Positions 10,242-19,735 of a stretch of DNA of 64,000 bases are shown in pieces. Numbering within the stretch: the first letter of the stretch is position 1; every line of letters begins with the position of its first letter. Source of the stretch: Bacillus sp. 165 (GTDB lineage Bacteria; Bacillota; Bacilli; Bacillales; Bacillaceae_G); the NCBI RefSeq assembly GCF_017742235.1, contig NZ_JAGHKQ010000004.1:62001-126000 (forward strand), written 5' to 3'. A model generated the notes under the pieces. That model saw nothing but the letters and a program-made list of their open reading frames with translations. It did not search any database and was not told where the DNA came from. The translations under genes were made by a program, and so were the position numbers.

Positions 10242-10277
10242 AAGCATGGGGCAACTTTAGCCAGCATGCTTTTTTCT
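10242..10277 (+). terminator. Terminator of the pst operon
   Basis: Stem AAGCATG-GGC / GCC-GCATGCTT around loop AACTTTA, then a T run. Confidence 0.8.
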
Positions 10278-10492
10278 TTGGTATATAAATGAATAGAAAA
10301 TAATGCTATACTACAACATTAGACAAAATAGGCTCGTTGAAGGAGAGGAGCAGGAATGATATGATTTAAAAAGATTGAATATTCTTTCTTTTTTAAGTAT
10401 GATTAACTTTTAGTGTGGAAAGCGAACAACATAGCTGTAAGCTTCACTTTATACCAGTCTCTACTTGTATCGAGACAGAAAAGGAGTGAAAA

Positions 10493-11686
10493 ATGAAAGC
10501 GCTGCGAATCTTAATGTTAGCTTGGGAGTATCCTCCTATGATTGTTGGTGGATTAGGTAGACATGTATATGAGTTATCGAAATCGCTTGCTAAAGAAGGA
10601 CATAGTGTACACGTCATTACAACCTTTATAGAAGGGGAAAGTGTGTATGAGTGTAAGCACAATGTTCACATTCATAGAGTTAAAAGCTTATATGAAAATA
10701 AAGACCATTTTTATAAATGGATAAATGGATTAAATGAAGCTATGCTGCAGTATGTAAATTGTTTTTTTTCCAAAAACGAATTTGATCTCATTCATGCCCA
10801 CGATTGGCTGGTTTGTACATCAGCAATTGCAATAAAACAAAAGTATAACATTCCTCTAATAACAACAATTCACGCTACAGAACACGGACGTAATAATGGG
10901 ATTCATACAAAACTCCAATATGAAATACATATGAAAGAAAAAGAATTAACTCAAGCTTCTGATGCGATTGTGGTTTGTAGTCAGTATATGAAAGTTGAGG
11001 TTGCTGAAATACTTAATGCCTCTCAACAATCTATATTTGTATTTCCAAATGGAATTGATGATAAGTTTTTTGAACAGGTTACAGGCAGCACCGATATTCG
11101 TACGAAATATCAGCTTGAAAATCAAAAGTTAGTTTTTTCTATAGGAAGAATTGTGAATGAGAAAGGTTTTCAAACTATTGTTGATGCGGCACCATCTGTT
11201 ATTGCCAAATGCCGTAATGTTTTTTTCATAATTGCAGGAAAGGGGCCGATGCTCGAGTATTATCGCAGGCTTGTGAATGATAGGGGACTATCGAAAACAA
11301 TTAAGTTTCTTGGGCACATAACAGAAGAAGAGCAAAGAGCTTTTTTGCAGCAAAGTGATATCGTCTTAGTTCCAAGTCTTTATGAGCCATTTGGAATCGT
11401 TGCTTTAGAAGGCATGCTGGCTAAGAAACCGACTATTGTTTCTGATGTAGGGGGATTAAGTGAAATTATCAGTCATGGAAGAACGGGATATAAAATGGAG
11501 CCTGGAAATTCACATAGTTTAGTTCAGCAAATTACCGCAGTGTTAGATGAAAAGAAAGAAGCGGAAAAAATAGCTCAAGAAGGGCAACGGTATGTATTGG
11601 AGCATTATTCTTGGCTGAGAATTGCACAACAAACAGGAGGAGTGTATAGAAAAATCATGACTTCATATGGAAAATGTAGGGGGTGA
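10493..11686 (+). CDS. Glycosyltransferase family 4, starch-synthase-like
   Basis: Retaining GT-B glycosyltransferase, 397 residues. The N-terminal domain has the glycogen/starch-synthase-like start WEYPPMIVGGLGRHVYELSK with a GGLG loop; the C-terminal nucleotide-sugar domain has GRIVNEKGFQ and the EX7E motif EPFGIVALE near residues 302-310. AGGAGTG precedes the ATG. It overlaps the upstream end of the next gene's region and is coupled to a sugar-1-phosphate nucleotidyltransferase, so the pair probably makes and uses a nucleotide sugar for a glycan. The product is unknown; glycogen-like or surface polysaccharide are both possible. Bacillus subtilis has a glycosyltransferase gene (yqgM) in a related position. 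Confidence 0.8.
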   Translation: MKALRILMLAWEYPPMIVGGLGRHVYELSKSLAKEGHSVHVITTFIEGESVYECKHNVHIHRVKSLYENKDHFYKWINGLNEAMLQYVNCFFSKNEFDLIHAHDWLVCTSAIAIKQKYNIPLITTIHATEHGRNNGIHTKLQYEIHMKEKELTQASDAIVVCSQYMKVEVAEILNASQQSIFVFPNGIDDKFFEQVTGSTDIRTKYQLENQKLVFSIGRIVNEKGFQTIVDAAPSVIAKCRNVFFIIAGKGPMLEYYRRLVNDRGLSKTIKFLGHITEEEQRAFLQQSDIVLVPSLYEPFGIVALEGMLAKKPTIVSDVGGLSEIISHGRTGYKMEPGNSHSLVQQITAVLDEKKEAEKIAQEGQRYVLEHYSWLRIAQQTGGVYRKIMTSYGKCRG

Positions 11687-11690
11687 GGGG

Positions 11691-14078
11691 ATGAAAGGCG
11701 TTATTTTAGCAGGAGGGAAAGGCACACGCTTAAGACCTTTAACATGCAATCTCCCCAAGCCTATGCTACCTCTGCTTAATAAACCTGTCATGGAATATAG
11801 TATTGAGTTGTTAAAAAAGCACGGGATTGAAGAGATTGCTGTTACAGTTCAATATATGAGCTCTTCCATCAAAAATTATTTTGGAGATGGAAGCAGGTGG
11901 GGAGTGAAGCTATATTATTTTGAAGACTCTCCTCCTTTAGGTACTGCGGGCAGTATTAAACAGGCAGAAGAATTTTTAGATGAACCGTTCCTTGTTATGA
12001 GCGGAGATGCTTTAACGGACTTTAATTTATCAAAAGGGATCGATTTTCATACAAGTGAGGATCGATTATTGACTATCTTTATGAAGGAAGTATCCAATCC
12101 GTTAGAATTTGGGTTGATTGTGACTGATGAGGATCAGCATATTCAAAAATATATTGAAAAGCCTAATTGGAATGAAGTATTTTCTAATACTGTCAATACA
12201 GGTATTTATATGATGAATCCCAGTATTTTTTCATACATAAAGGAAGGGGTATTTACTGATTTTAGCCACGATGTTTTCCCTTTATTAATCGGTAAGGATG
12301 AAAATGTTTATGGGTATTTGTGCGAGGGGTATTGGCTCGATATCGGAACATTTCCTCAATATCGGCAAGCTCATTTTGATTTACTTACAAAAAAAGTGAA
12401 AGTTCCAGTAAATTATACTGAAATTTTACCAAGTGTCTGGATTGGAAAAGGAGTCACTATTGAACAAGAAACGGCTGTAAGAGGTCCTGTATTGATTGGA
12501 GACGGAGCAATTATTAAGGCAGGTACGGTCATTGAACCGTATACTATCATTGGACAGAATAGTATCATTTGTGAAAACGTGAATATAAAAAAGTCTATTT
12601 TATGGAATGAGGTATACATTGGAAAACAATGCGAGCTAACAGGTACTACTATCGCTCATGGTACTTCTATTGAAGATGGAGCCACTATATATGAAAAAGC
12701 AGTTGTTGCAGATCATTGTAAAATTGGGAAAAATACAGTGATTAAATCAGCAGTGAAAGTGTGGCCAGGGAAAATTATTAATGCGAGCTCAGTTGTTACA
12801 TCATCTATTGTGGCAGCTCAGGAGATTTCATCTTCCTTATTCAAAAGAGGTTGTATAACAGGAAGGGCTAACGTAGATATTGTTCCCGAGCAAACAGTTC
12901 GAATTGCGGCAGCTTATGGGGCGACTTTCCCAATTGAATCAAAAGTATTAATTGCTAGTAATTCCAACATTTATGCTGCCTTTTTAAAGCAAGTGTGTAT
13001 GAATGGATTACACTCTGCTGGGATTCATACATTAGAGTGTCCAGAAATTAGTGATGCGTGCTTTCGATACGTAATTTCGAAGGAACAAGTAGCAGGCGGA
13101 ATATTTGTTTCAATGAATAAAGGAGAAGAAAGTGAACAAATTACAATCCGATTTTATAATGAACATGGTGAAAGTATCTCATCAAGGACAGAGAAAGAAA
13201 TCCAGACTATTTATACAGCAGAGGCATTTCGGCATGTAGAGCCAATGCGAATTGGGCGGAATATGCAAGGTGGATTATATGAAGGTCAGTATGTACATTC
13301 GCTTTTAGAGCACATCCAAGTAGAACTGATTCAAAGTGAGAGGTTTCATTTACTTGTTAATCAAGTGGATAGCCCATTTCAAGAAACGGTGCTTGCTTTC
13401 TTTCAGATGTTAGGCTGCTCATTGACTTGGGTGTATTCACACAACAATGAGGAGCATATTAAAGCTATTATAAAAACAAGCGGAGCTGATATGGGCATTA
13501 TTTTTAATGATCAGGGAAACACATTTGAGATTTATGATAAGTATGGAAATGTATATACGTACGTAGACAATGAGACTATTTACATCCCTCATTCTGTTAT
13601 CAATAAAAAGGGTAATTCATGTTATCCGCTATCGTTAAAACATGGACCAAACTATATCATCTCTTATTTAGAAGAAATAATTCCTCATTTATCTTTGCAA
13701 AAAAACCAATATGACAAATTCAAGAATGATGCTTTATATCGTATTTCTAAATTATTAGAAATTATCTCTATTGAAAAATTACCTTTATACACTCTTTTTA
13801 AGAAATATACCCAGTTTCATTTACTCCGTGACGAGGTCATTTGTCCATGGAAGGAAAAAGGAAAAGTGATGCGAAAGCTTCTAGATGATTTTAAACAAAA
13901 GCAATTTGAAATAGTAGATGGAATTAAATTTGAACATCAGGATGGAGAATGGTCTTATATTGTGTCTGATATTAGCCAACCGAAATTTATCGTGTATTCA
14001 CAATCGTTAAATCCTTCTAATGCAAAGGAAAATATTTCATATTTTATAGAAAAAATTAGACAATATCAAAAGGTGTAG
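11691..14078 (+). CDS. Sugar nucleotidyltransferase fused to a degenerate phosphohexomutase domain
   Basis: Three-part protein of 795 residues. Residues about 1-230 form a nucleotidyltransferase: GGKGTRLRPLT signature, LPKPMLP, SGDALTDF metal site, NTGIYMMNP and YWLDIGT. Residues about 245-365 are left-handed beta-helix hexapeptide repeats. The rest resembles phosphomannomutase/phosphoglucomutase, but the catalytic TASHNP loop reads VSMNKG near 472 and the DGDADR metal loop reads NDQGNT near 605, so mutase activity is unlikely. The start at 11691 follows GGGGGTGAGGGG; an in-frame ATG at 11667 lies inside the upstream gene. The nucleotidyltransferase half looks active; which sugar and base it uses is not resolved. 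Confidence 0.8.
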   Translation: MKGVILAGGKGTRLRPLTCNLPKPMLPLLNKPVMEYSIELLKKHGIEEIAVTVQYMSSSIKNYFGDGSRWGVKLYYFEDSPPLGTAGSIKQAEEFLDEPFLVMSGDALTDFNLSKGIDFHTSEDRLLTIFMKEVSNPLEFGLIVTDEDQHIQKYIEKPNWNEVFSNTVNTGIYMMNPSIFSYIKEGVFTDFSHDVFPLLIGKDENVYGYLCEGYWLDIGTFPQYRQAHFDLLTKKVKVPVNYTEILPSVWIGKGVTIEQETAVRGPVLIGDGAIIKAGTVIEPYTIIGQNSIICENVNIKKSILWNEVYIGKQCELTGTTIAHGTSIEDGATIYEKAVVADHCKIGKNTVIKSAVKVWPGKIINASSVVTSSIVAAQEISSSLFKRGCITGRANVDIVPEQTVRIAAAYGATFPIESKVLIASNSNIYAAFLKQVCMNGLHSAGIHTLECPEISDACFRYVISKEQVAGGIFVSMNKGEESEQITIRFYNEHGESISSRTEKEIQTIYTAEAFRHVEPMRIGRNMQGGLYEGQYVHSLLEHIQVELIQSERFHLLVNQVDSPFQETVLAFFQMLGCSLTWVYSHNNEEHIKAIIKTSGADMGIIFNDQGNTFEIYDKYGNVYTYVDNETIYIPHSVINKKGNSCYPLSLKHGPNYIISYLEEIIPHLSLQKNQYDKFKNDALYRISKLLEIISIEKLPLYTLFKKYTQFHLLRDEVICPWKEKGKVMRKLLDDFKQKQFEIVDGIKFEHQDGEWSYIVSDISQPKFIVYSQSLNPSNAKENISYFIEKIRQYQKV

Positions 14079-14147
14079 AATTTTTATTTTAAAAGTGGTA
14101 TCATAGTAAAGTCTGATTTAGTTTTTTAAGACTGGAGGGAAATAATA

Positions 14148-14297
14148 ATGCGCGTAAATATTACTATAGCATGTACTGATTGCGGAGATCGTAACTATAT
14201 CTCAAAGAAAAACAAGCGTAATAATCCTGAACGCCTTGAGCTTAAAAAATACTGCTCAAGAGAGAAGAAAGTTACATTACACCGTGAAACAAAGTAA
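14148..14297 (+). CDS. rpmG: Ribosomal protein L33
   Basis: Large-subunit protein of 49 residues, [20 protein letters not shown] onward, ending HRETK. GGAGGG lies ten bases before the ATG. Cys9 and Cys12 form one CxxC pair, Cys36 is present, but the fourth zinc ligand is replaced (CSRE instead of CxxC), so zinc binding is probably lost. A -10-like TATCAT lies upstream and a strong terminator follows; monocistronic. Confidence 0.95.
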   Translation: MRVNITIACTDCGDRNYISKKNKRNNPERLELKKYCSREKKVTLHRETK

Positions 14298-14331
14298 GCA
14301 GTAGGATTTTTTCCTACTGCTTCTTTTTTTT
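14296..14331 (+). terminator. Terminator of rpmG
   Basis: Stem AAGCAGTAGG / CCTACTGCTT and a T-rich tail; it overlaps the stop codon. Confidence 0.9.
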
Positions 14332-14379
14332 GTAAATATATATGGTATGCTATTTTTAATGAAATGGAGGGGGGATACT

Positions 14380-14973
14380 GTGAATAGTGTGAAGACTGAA
14401 ATACGAGCACAAATAAAAAAACAACTGCTGTCTCTTTCAGAGGAAGAGCATATAACTTATTCAACAACCATTGCAGAAAAATTATATAAACAGCCTGAAT
14501 GGAAAGAGGCAAAAACGATAGCGATTACTATATCTGTAGATCATGAAGTGGATACATATAGTATTATTCAACAGGCATGGGTGGAAGGAAAACGAATCAT
14601 GGTTCCCAAATGCATACGCGAAACGAGAGCCATGTCATTTCGGGAGATTAACGATTTTGAACAATTAGAAACAGTGTATATGAATTTGAAAGAGCCTATA
14701 ATAGAACAAACAAAGATAGTAAATAAAGAACAGGTTGATTTAATTATTTGTCCAGGTCTAGCATTTACTGCAGCAGGGGACCGTTTAGGATATGGCGGCG
14801 GGTATTATGATCGTTATTTAGAGAATTACAAGGGTAACGTTATTGCATTAGCATTTGAATTTCAAATGGTTTCTTCATTGCCTATAGAAGAATTTGATCA
14901 AAAAGTTCGAAAAATTATTACGAATCGGCAAGTATATGATTGCCTTAATAATATTTTTAAAAGCGGACAATGA
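14380..14973 (+). CDS. yqgN: 5-formyltetrahydrofolate cyclo-ligase
   Basis: Cytoplasmic enzyme converting 5-formyl-THF to 5,10-methenyl-THF with ATP. 198 residues from a GTG at 14380 that follows TGGAGGGGGG; the longer in-frame ATG at 14347 lacks a site. Family motifs: VPKCIRETRAMSF near 70-82, and the glycine-rich GDRLGYGGGYYDRYL near 133-147. It lies between rpmG and the GluP rhomboid gene, as yqgN does in Bacillus subtilis. Confidence 0.9.
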   Translation: MNSVKTEIRAQIKKQLLSLSEEEHITYSTTIAEKLYKQPEWKEAKTIAITISVDHEVDTYSIIQQAWVEGKRIMVPKCIRETRAMSFREINDFEQLETVYMNLKEPIIEQTKIVNKEQVDLIICPGLAFTAAGDRLGYGGGYYDRYLENYKGNVIALAFEFQMVSSLPIEEFDQKVRKIITNRQVYDCLNNIFKSGQ

Positions 14974-15060
14974 CATCTGATTTTTATGCCCATTATTATG
15001 CAGGTTTGTGAATACGCTTTATAATAGAAGGTATAAGTTTAAAGAGGCGGAGGGGAGAAC

Positions 15061-16614
15061 TTGCATAATAAACAAGAATCGCTGTACTGGGCGCTTCTAT
15101 ATCATTTTCTTTCTACTCATAATTATGAGATGATTTATTACTCAGAAACCGATGGGGAAGTATGGTTAGAGGTAAATGATTGGAAGAATAGTACGCTTAT
15201 TCGTTTAAAACGCCAGGATATTGATTGGAGTAATTGGCTTCGTAACGATGTCGTACGTGTACAGGAAATAACTAAACAACTTATAAAAAGGAAATTACGT
15301 AAGCAGCAGAAAGTAATTAATATCTATATATCTAAATTAGATCCAATAGATGATTGGAGAGATATGATAGAATCTCTGACGGATCGTATTGAAAAATCAA
15401 TACAAGTAGATACGGTTTTGTTCACAGAGGAAAACGGAAAAGAGCAACGAAAGTTCTTAGAAGAAACGTTTGAAATGAAATATGAGAATTTTATCTCCAT
15501 CGCTGCCTTACAGGAGCAAGAACCTGAATTGGTGCGATTGCAAGTTGCTCAGCTTATACAGATGAAAAAACAGCAGCAACAACATATTTTAAACTATGCT
15601 AAGCCAATATTTACAATATTATTTTTAGCAATCCAAATTGCCATGTTTGCTTTGTTAGAAATTTACGGAAAAAGTACCAATACTGTTAATCTTATAAAAT
15701 TTGGTGCTAAGTATAACCCGTTTATTGTACAGGGAGAATGGTGGCGATTCTTCACACCTATTTTTCTACATATTGGGTTTCTTCACTTGGCTATGAATTC
15801 CGTAGCTCTTTATTTTATCGGAAGCCAGGTGGAAAAAATTGTAGGTAACTTGCGATTTTTGTTTGTTTATTTATTTGCTGGATTTTTAGGAAGTGTGGCA
15901 AGCTTTGTATTTTCTGACAATGTGTCAGCTGGAGCATCCGGGGCTATTTTTGGCTGCTTTGGAGCTTTGCTTTACATTGGACTAACGTATTCTAAACTAT
16001 TTTCCAAAACAATGATACAAAGTACATTGACTTTAATAGGGGTTAACCTTGTGTTTGGTTTGGTTACACCAGGGATTGATAACGCAGGCCATATAGGAGG
16101 ACTTATAGGAGGGTTTTTAGCTGCTGCAATTGTTCATGTTCCAAAAAGGAAACTATCTGTTACGAAACGTGCAGGGGCTATTCTCCTATCCCTTATTCTG
16201 ACTATAGGAGCATTGATGTACGGGTATACTATTCATAAAAATGAAACGGATACTCTATATTCCTTATACGAAGTACAACAAGCACTAAATGCGAAGCATG
16301 ATGAAAAAGCAAAAAAGCTACTGAAGGAAATTGTATCGAATGAGAACCCTCCTTTAGAGGCAAGGTTTCTATTAGGGTATATATATGCTAAGCAAGGAGA
16401 TACAGTGGAGGCTAGAAAACAGTTAGAAATGGTAATTCAGCAAAATCGGCATGATGATCGGGCACTATATTTTTTAGCTATAGTTTCAGGTCATGAAAAC
16501 AAAATCGATGAAGCACTTCAATATATAAATGAAGCTATCAAAATTAATCCTGAAAACAATGATTATAAAAAACTAAAAGATGAACTAACACGTATAATAA
16601 ATTCCAATTTATAG
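15061..16614 (+). CDS. gluP: Rhomboid intramembrane protease GluP with TPR domain
   Basis: Membrane serine protease of 517 residues starting at TTG after GGCGGAGGGGAG. The N-terminal soluble domain (about 1-175) is followed by the rhomboid core (about 180-380) with catalytic Ser293 in GASG and His344 in NAGHIGG, and WWRFFTPIFLHIGFLHL of the L1 loop region. A C-terminal TPR region (about 400-510) would face the cytoplasm. Bacillus subtilis GluP (YqgP) has the same layout and works in membrane protein quality control, including magnesium transporter MgtE cleavage. Confidence 0.92.
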   Translation: MHNKQESLYWALLYHFLSTHNYEMIYYSETDGEVWLEVNDWKNSTLIRLKRQDIDWSNWLRNDVVRVQEITKQLIKRKLRKQQKVINIYISKLDPIDDWRDMIESLTDRIEKSIQVDTVLFTEENGKEQRKFLEETFEMKYENFISIAALQEQEPELVRLQVAQLIQMKKQQQQHILNYAKPIFTILFLAIQIAMFALLEIYGKSTNTVNLIKFGAKYNPFIVQGEWWRFFTPIFLHIGFLHLAMNSVALYFIGSQVEKIVGNLRFLFVYLFAGFLGSVASFVFSDNVSAGASGAIFGCFGALLYIGLTYSKLFSKTMIQSTLTLIGVNLVFGLVTPGIDNAGHIGGLIGGFLAAAIVHVPKRKLSVTKRAGAILLSLILTIGALMYGYTIHKNETDTLYSLYEVQQALNAKHDEKAKKLLKEIVSNENPPLEARFLLGYIYAKQGDTVEARKQLEMVIQQNRHDDRALYFLAIVSGHENKIDEALQYINEAIKINPENNDYKKLKDELTRIINSNL

Positions 16615-16616
16615 AA

Positions 16617-16649
16617 AAGTAAGCAGAAGAGAATCTGCTTACTTTTTTT
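16617..16649 (+). terminator. Terminator of gluP
   Basis: Stem AAGTAAGCAGA / TCTGCTTACTT followed by a T run. Confidence 0.9.
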
Positions 16650-16677
16650 GAGTTTTAGGAAGGAGAGAAATCGAACT

Positions 16678-18132
16678 ATGGAAAAAAAACACTTAGCATC
16701 GAAAAGCATAGATCCTAACATCGTTTATATGAATAAACAGCTAAGAGTTGATGAAAACTTTGATGTTATACAAAAAAATGTTGAGTATGCGCATAAACGG
16801 ATGTCCTTTTTTTACATCGATGGCTTCGTAAAAGACGATATGCTTCTCTATATCATGCAGTATCTATCTAAGCTGGAGGAATCGAGTCTGCAGGGCCATA
16901 CAATAGAAGGTTTGATAAATTCGTATATTCCATATGTAGAGGTAGAGCAAACCGATGATTTGGAAACGGCAATTAGAAATGTTCTTGCAGGTCAAACAGC
17001 TCTTATCGTGGACGGTGAAGAGCATGTTATCCTTATTGACGCTCGTACATATCCCGTACGAGGCCCGCAGGAACCAGATACGGAAAAAGTGGTAAGAGGA
17101 GCGCGAGATGGATATGTAGAAACCATCGTCTTTAATACGTCTCTAACAAGAAGACGTGTGAGAGACCGTTCCTTGCGAATGGATTACATGCAAATAGGCC
17201 GACGTTCCCAAACTGATATCTGTATTTGCTATATTGAAGATATTGCAGATCCAAAACAAGTGGAAATGGTTAAAGAATCTTTAAAGAAAATTGATACGGA
17301 TGGACTTCCAATGGGGGAAAAAACGTTAGAAGAGTTTATTTCAGGCAGGCATTGGAACCCGTATCCAGTTGTACGCTATACTGAACGTCCAGATACTGCA
17401 GCCGCTCATTTATATGATGGGCATGTATTAGTGATTACTGATGGTTCCCCAAGTGTGATGATTACACCGTCTACGTACTGGAATCATTTGCAGCATGCTG
17501 AGGAATACCGTAATAAACCAGTAGTAGGGGCATATTTACGTTTAGTTCGTTTTCTAGCTGTATGGAGCTCTGTTTTTTTGCTTCCGTTTTGGTATTTACT
17601 ATCAGTTAACCAAGGGCTTCTTCCTTCTGGACTTTCCTTTATCGGACCGGACAAATTAGGGAGTATTCCGCTCTTTGTCCAATTCTTATTAATTGAAATT
17701 GGTATTGATGCTCTGCGAATGGCTACTATTCATACTCCATCTTCTTTATCCAGTTCATTAGGATTAGTGGCTGCAATTGTAATTGGACAAGGGGCTGTAG
17801 AAGTAGGTTTCTTCATAAACGAGGTTATTGTGTATTTAGCTATTGCGGCAGTGGGCACGTTTGCCACACCAAGTTATGAATTAGGGCTTGCGAATCGTCT
17901 GACTCGCTTAGCGTTGCTTACATTATCTGCAGCATTTGGAGTAATAGGCTACATAATTGGAATTACTATTTGGATTTTATGGCTTGCAGGAATACGTTCA
18001 TTTAAAATGCCGTATTTATGGCCATTTTTGCCATTTTCCTATCGAGCGCTTCGGGATGTGATAATACGTTCTCCTCTTCCGTTAAAAAATCGGCGCCCAA
18101 CAGCCTTACATCCACAAGATCCTGATCGGTAG
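16678..18132 (+). CDS. spoVAF: Spore germination GerABKA-family protein, SpoVAF-like
   Basis: Membrane protein of 484 residues in the GerA/GerB/GerK A-subunit family. Residues about 1-285 are the soluble domain with the motifs VRGPQEPD, LTRRRVRDR and GRHWNPYPVVRYTERPDT; four to five membrane segments follow between about 300 and 455. These motifs are those of SpoVAF, which is linked to the dipicolinate channel and germinant signalling in spores. ATG at 16678 follows GGAAGGAGAG; an upstream TTG at 16648 lies in the previous terminator. It is alone here, not inside a spoVA operon, and probably made in the forespore. Confidence 0.72.
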   Translation: MEKKHLASKSIDPNIVYMNKQLRVDENFDVIQKNVEYAHKRMSFFYIDGFVKDDMLLYIMQYLSKLEESSLQGHTIEGLINSYIPYVEVEQTDDLETAIRNVLAGQTALIVDGEEHVILIDARTYPVRGPQEPDTEKVVRGARDGYVETIVFNTSLTRRRVRDRSLRMDYMQIGRRSQTDICICYIEDIADPKQVEMVKESLKKIDTDGLPMGEKTLEEFISGRHWNPYPVVRYTERPDTAAAHLYDGHVLVITDGSPSVMITPSTYWNHLQHAEEYRNKPVVGAYLRLVRFLAVWSSVFLLPFWYLLSVNQGLLPSGLSFIGPDKLGSIPLFVQFLLIEIGIDALRMATIHTPSSLSSSLGLVAAIVIGQGAVEVGFFINEVIVYLAIAAVGTFATPSYELGLANRLTRLALLTLSAAFGVIGYIIGITIWILWLAGIRSFKMPYLWPFLPFSYRALRDVIIRSPLPLKNRRPTALHPQDPDR

Positions 18133-18258
18133 CATTCACATCGCCCTCGAGACAAATTGACGGTATACTCCGTTCTTTTTATAATGGAGTATGTGAACGT
18201 TTGCTTATAGTAAATTCACAATGAAAAGATTACTTTTCATTGTATAGAAGGTGAATGT

Positions 18259-18465
18259 ATGAAATCTATATACGATATCCAGCAGCTGCTGAAGCGATTC
18301 GGAACAATCATTTATACAGGGGACCGAGAAGCTGATCTTGAGCTAATGGAAGAAGAGCTTCGAGAGCTGCATCGCTCACAGCTTGTAGAAGAAAATGATT
18401 ATCAAACGGCTCTGTTTTTGCTTAAACAAGAGGTGCAGAAAGAAAGACAAACAAAAGAAAAGTAG
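18259..18465 (+). CDS. yqgQ: YqgQ family small protein
   Basis: 68-residue helical, charged cytoplasmic protein of the YqgQ (DUF910) family, function unknown. GAAGGTGA precedes the ATG. It is 25 bases upstream of glcK, the same gene pair as in Bacillus subtilis, so both are probably co-transcribed. Confidence 0.85.
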   Translation: MKSIYDIQQLLKRFGTIIYTGDREADLELMEEELRELHRSQLVEENDYQTALFLLKQEVQKERQTKEK

Positions 18466-18490
18466 CTAAAAGAGGAAGGAGAAGAACGGT

Positions 18491-19465
18491 ATGGAAGAAA
18501 AATGGTTAGTTGGTGTGGATTTAGGTGGTACAACAATTAAACTAGCTTTTATTACTATGTACGGTGAAATTCTTCATAAGTGGGAGATTCCAACGAATAT
18601 CAGTGAACAAGGAAAACATATTACACTTGATATTGCTAAAGCGATTGATTTCAAATTAGAAGAACTAGGCGAAACAAAAAGTAAATTAGCAGGAATCGGT
18701 ATGGGAGCACCTGGGCCGGTAAATGTAGTAACGGGACTTGTATACGAAGCAGTAAACTTAGGGTGGAAGGATTATCCATTAAAGGATTTATTAGAAGTAG
18801 AAACAGGACTTCCTGTTATAGTAGATAATGATGCGAATATTGCAGCATTGGGAGAAATGTGGAAAGGTGCCGGAGACGGGGCCAAGGATTTAGTGTGTGT
18901 AACGCTTGGCACTGGAGTTGGCGGTGGCGTGATTGCCAATGGCGAGATTATTCATGGAGTCAGCGGCGCTGCGGGTGAAATTGGTCATCTAACTGTTATA
19001 CCTGAAAATGGAGCGCCATGTAATTGTGGAAAAACAGGCTGTTTAGAAACAGTTGCATCTGCTACAGGAATAGTGCGTATTGCTTTGGAAGAATTAAATA
19101 GCACGAAAGATGGAAGTGTTCTTCGCCAAATGAAGGAAGAACAGGGAGCTATTACTGCAAAGGACATATTTGATGCTGCTCGTACTGGAGATGTTTTAGC
19201 TGTAAGAATCCTTGATAAGGTGGCATTCTATCTAGGATTATCCATTGCAAATGTTTCTAATGCTCTTAATCCTGAAAAAGTGGTCATTGGTGGAGGTGTG
19301 TCTAAAGCGGGTGATGTTCTTTTAGGCGCTGTGCAGCGCTATTTTGAGCAATTTACATTTGTACGTGTAGCTAAAAGTACAAAGCTTGCGATTGCTACTC
19401 TTGGAAATGACGCAGGAGTTATAGGTGGAGCATGGATGGTCAAAGCAATGATTAATAAGAATTAA
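18491..19465 (+). CDS. glcK: Glucokinase, ROK family
   Basis: Phosphorylates glucose with ATP to glucose 6-phosphate in the cytoplasm. 324 residues; N-terminal phosphate loop [21 protein letters not shown] catalytic region near 117-127, GTGVGGGVI, and the ROK zinc motif [10 protein letters not shown] near 177-186. AAGGAGAAG precedes the ATG. Co-directional with yqgQ and followed by a terminator. Confidence 0.95.
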   Translation: MEEKWLVGVDLGGTTIKLAFITMYGEILHKWEIPTNISEQGKHITLDIAKAIDFKLEELGETKSKLAGIGMGAPGPVNVVTGLVYEAVNLGWKDYPLKDLLEVETGLPVIVDNDANIAALGEMWKGAGDGAKDLVCVTLGTGVGGGVIANGEIIHGVSGAAGEIGHLTVIPENGAPCNCGKTGCLETVASATGIVRIALEELNSTKDGSVLRQMKEEQGAITAKDIFDAARTGDVLAVRILDKVAFYLGLSIANVSNALNPEKVVIGGGVSKAGDVLLGAVQRYFEQFTFVRVAKSTKLAIATLGNDAGVIGGAWMVKAMINKN

Positions 19466-19479
19466 TATGAAATAAGAGG

Positions 19480-19508
19480 CCTGCACGGTGTTGCAGGTTT
19501 TTTTATTT
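19480..19508 (+). terminator. Terminator of glcK
   Basis: Stem CCTGCA / TGCAGG with a short loop and a run of T. Confidence 0.75.
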
Positions 19509-19735
19509 TATACAAGCTTATCACTTATCATTTTTTAGAATAGGATTTAATTTTAGTATGCATTACATATTGATTAGAAGGGTGTGTTTTAAGAGCGAGA
19601 AAAAGCAGGAATACTGAGCGGCTGAAAAAAGCAAGGCATAGTAAGGGGTCTGTGGAAAGGTTATTGATTTTTCATTACAATACATTTAACATTATTTGTA
19701 AATGAAAAGTAGAATTTTGGATGTGTAATCTATTT

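Noticed and set aside
16648..16677. Longer start for the spoVAF-like gene at a TTG
   Set aside because: The TTG lies in the terminator of gluP; the ATG at 16678 has a ribosome site.
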